Assembly: GCA_002323535.1 (NCBI GenBank)
Contig: DCQT01000069.1
Coordinates: forward strand, 1-8,473
DNA: 8,473 nucleotides
Reading direction: 5' to 3'
Source of the DNA: Bacteriovoracaceae bacterium UBA1511
Lineage (GTDB): Bacteria > Bdellovibrionota > Bacteriovoracia > Bacteriovoracales > Bacteriovoracaceae
Part shown: positions 6,899 to 8,473 of the stretch, one piece after another
Layout of the letters: every line of letters begins with the position of its first letter
Numbering within the stretch: position 1 is the stretch's first letter
The notes under the pieces: model-generated
Database searches by the model: none
What the model was told of the DNA's origin: nothing
The model's input: the letters and a program-made list of their open reading frames with translations, nothing else
Translations under genes and position numbers: made by a program

Positions 6899-7590
6899 TA
6901 GTTTTTTCCTTTTTCTAAAAATTTATAGCCAACACCTCTAATATTTTGAATCTCAATCTCACCTTCGGATGTGTCGGTCCATTTTCTAAATTTCACAATG
7001 TAGTTATCAACAGTTCTGTTTGAGGGAAAGCTATCTTTTCCCCAAAATAACTCTATAAGTTCATCTCTCGGTACGACTTGACCTCTTTTAATAATTAAGT
7101 GCTCCAAGATATCTTTTTCTTTTTTAGAAAGAGCAGTCTTTTCATCATTCTTATCAATTAATTCAAAACTTGCTGTATCAAAAGTAAGTTTTCCAAAATT
7201 AAAAACCTTTACCTGTGATGTATCATTCACTTGAACAGGTTCTAGTTTGTTAATACGAAGGATAAGTTCCTTAAGCCTAAATGGTTTAGTCATGTAATCA
7301 GCCGCGCCCATCTCAAGGCCTTCAAGCTTTATGTCTGGAGAGTTTTGAGCGGATAGAAATAATATTTTTTTATTGATATCAAAGTTGAGAATTTCTCGTC
7401 CAAGATCAAGCCCACTTCCATCAGGTAGTCCTATATCTAGGATAATAAAATCAAATGTGTGAAGGTCGAAACTTTTTGCAGTTCTAATATCGTTTGCCCA
7501 GTGGCACTCATAACCTTGCTCATTTAAGTATTCGCTTAGGGTTTTTCCAAGGTTTTGTTCGTCCTCAACGAGAAGGATTTTTTTTCTCAT
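6898..7590 (-). CDS. OmpR/PhoB-family response regulator
   Basis: A 230-residue two-domain transcription factor. The receiver domain is about 1-115: acidic pair E9/D10 in LLVEDE, phospho-acceptor Asp52 in ILDIGLPDGSG, Ser80 at the Thr/Ser switch, Tyr99, and Lys102 in YMTKPF. All the residues needed for phosphorylation are present. After a linker, a winged-helix DNA-binding domain runs from about 131 to 226. It has the LSKKEKDILEHL helix, the recognition-helix segment NRTVDNYIVKFRK and the C-terminal hairpin IRGVGYKF, all typical of Trans_Reg_C. The start ATG (7590-7588) overlaps the kinase stop as ATGA, and AAGGG lies 7 bases before it. The gene sits between the kinase, its expected phosphate donor, and hemE. 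The pair may control hemE and its own operon, but no binding site can be shown because the operon promoter is outside the window. Confidence 0.96.
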   Translation of the reverse strand: MRKKILLVEDEQNLGKTLSEYLNEQGYECHWANDIRTAKSFDLHTFDFIILDIGLPDGSGLDLGREILNFDINKKILFLSAQNSPDIKLEGLEMGAADYMTKPFRLKELILRINKLEPVQVNDTSQVKVFNFGKLTFDTASFELIDKNDEKTALSKKEKDILEHLIIKRGQVVPRDELIELFWGKDSFPSNRTVDNYIVKFRKWTDTSEGEIEIQNIRGVGYKFLEKGKN

Positions 7591-8468
7591 TCAACGACCC
7601 TTGATAAATTAAAGGATACTTTAAAATGTTTTTTCGTCGAAATATTTATTTCGGATTTCATTGCTTTTAGTAGTTTTCCACAAAGATATAATCCGATGCC
7701 TGAGCCTCGCGATGAATGATTTGTATAAAATAATTTTCCAAGCTTATTTATATCACCTTTAAAATGACCTTCGTCTGCATAAGTGATTTCAATAGATGAA
7801 ACTTTTTTAGATATTGAAATTAGGGCTATTTTGTTTTCACTGTGGTGTTTTGTGTTTTCCATTAAATTTTTTAAAATTAATTCAATAGCGAATTGATCAC
7901 CCATGACTTTATAATCTGCTAATCCACCTACTTCAATTTCTAAATCTCCAGCGTAATTTTTAACCATATTTTTTATAATGCTTCCAATGTCTACTGGATG
8001 TAAGTGAAGCTTTCCTCCTCTTGTAATCCGAGAGAGCTGAATTATCTTATCCATCTGGGTTTCAAGATTTTGTGTGTCTTCAATGAGGCGCTCAGCAAAG
8101 TTAATTTCTTTTGAATCCGGCAGCGTTTTTTCAAGTGAGTCAGCTAGAACTTCTGACTGAAGTCGTATACTTGCAAGTGGTGTCTTTAACTCATGGGTCA
8201 AAGAGGTGAAAAAGTTTTGAAGACTTTTAGCTTGGCGTAACTCTTTAAAATAAAGAAGTAAAAATGAAGAGGCTAGAGTAATTAGTAAAAAAAGAAATGT
8301 ACTACCTTCCCATTTGGCAAGATTTACGACATTTGTTTTCATAGCTTCAGGGTCGAGTTGACTTATTTTAATAAGTAAATAGAGCCACCAAACGCCAAGG
8401 GCGAACACTCCAGATAAAGAAAGGAGCGTGATGATAATAAGAATGTTACTTCTTTTTTTTAACTCCAT
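7587..8468 (-). CDS. Membrane sensor histidine kinase
   Basis: A 293-residue inner-membrane kinase expected to autophosphorylate on His and pass phosphate to the regulator encoded next. Two membrane segments (about 9-33 and 57-73) flank a short outside loop of about 23 residues (34-56). No HAMP domain fits in the roughly 10 residues between the second segment and the dimerisation helix. The H-box is FFTSLTHELKTPLASIRL with His92. The ATP-binding part shows the N-box LILKNLMENTKHHS (Asn205), the DxG in YADEG (Asp232), and the glycine-rich RGSGIGLYLCGKLL (254-267). The kinase core therefore looks complete. Only five bases precede ATG 8468-8466 within the window, so I cannot see its ribosome site or rule out an upstream start; the Met-Glu-Leu-Lys-Lys start before the membrane segment is plausible. 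Confidence 0.95.
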   Translation of the reverse strand: MELKKRSNILIIITLLSLSGVFALGVWWLYLLIKISQLDPEAMKTNVVNLAKWEGSTFLFLLITLASSFLLLYFKELRQAKSLQNFFTSLTHELKTPLASIRLQSEVLADSLEKTLPDSKEINFAERLIEDTQNLETQMDKIIQLSRITRGGKLHLHPVDIGSIIKNMVKNYAGDLEIEVGGLADYKVMGDQFAIELILKNLMENTKHHSENKIALISISKKVSSIEITYADEGHFKGDINKLGKLFYTNHSSRGSGIGLYLCGKLLKAMKSEINISTKKHFKVSFNLSRVVE

Positions 8469-8473
8469 AAACG

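Overview
This is an AT-rich bacterial window with seven genes packed almost end to end. It has no RNA gene, mobile element or CRISPR array that I can see. The diderm-type FabI, the compact operons, the kinase/regulator/hemE string and the long, cysteine-bearing exported proteins of no recognised family together suggest a Gram-negative bacterium. The flavour resembles the predatory Bdellovibrio/Bacteriovorax group (Bdellovibrionota). That placement is an inference from style, not from a marker gene.

Layout on the + strand. Bases 1-357 are the 3' end of fabI (NADH-dependent enoyl-ACP reductase). Three genes for exported proteins follow. The first (416-2887) is a Cys-rich 823-residue protein with a Gly/Ala-rich membrane-type hairpin near its C terminus. 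The second (2884-4635) overlaps it by ATGA and has three SH3-like repeats, a proline-rich hinge and an unrecognised C-terminal region. The third (4708-5868) has the Cys...Gly-Asp...His pattern of a papain-fold (NlpC/P60- or CHAP-like) hydrolase. All three begin with a signal peptide. I recognise no named family for the first two.

Layout on the - strand. Reading leftward from the right edge, a sensor histidine kinase (8468-7587), an OmpR/PhoB-type response regulator (7590-6898) and hemE, uroporphyrinogen decarboxylase (6898-5858), overlap by ATGA and then TAATG, so they are almost certainly one translationally coupled operon. Its promoter lies outside the window. hemE meets the third exported-protein gene tail to tail with an 11-base overlap.

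The most interesting material is (i) the exported trio, which could be a cell-envelope acting set (membrane-inserting protein, SH3-like binder, Cys hydrolase), and (ii) the fusion of a two-component system to a haem-pathway gene, which hints that the kinase senses something tied to haem, redox or envelope state. Neither role is demonstrated by the sequence alone.
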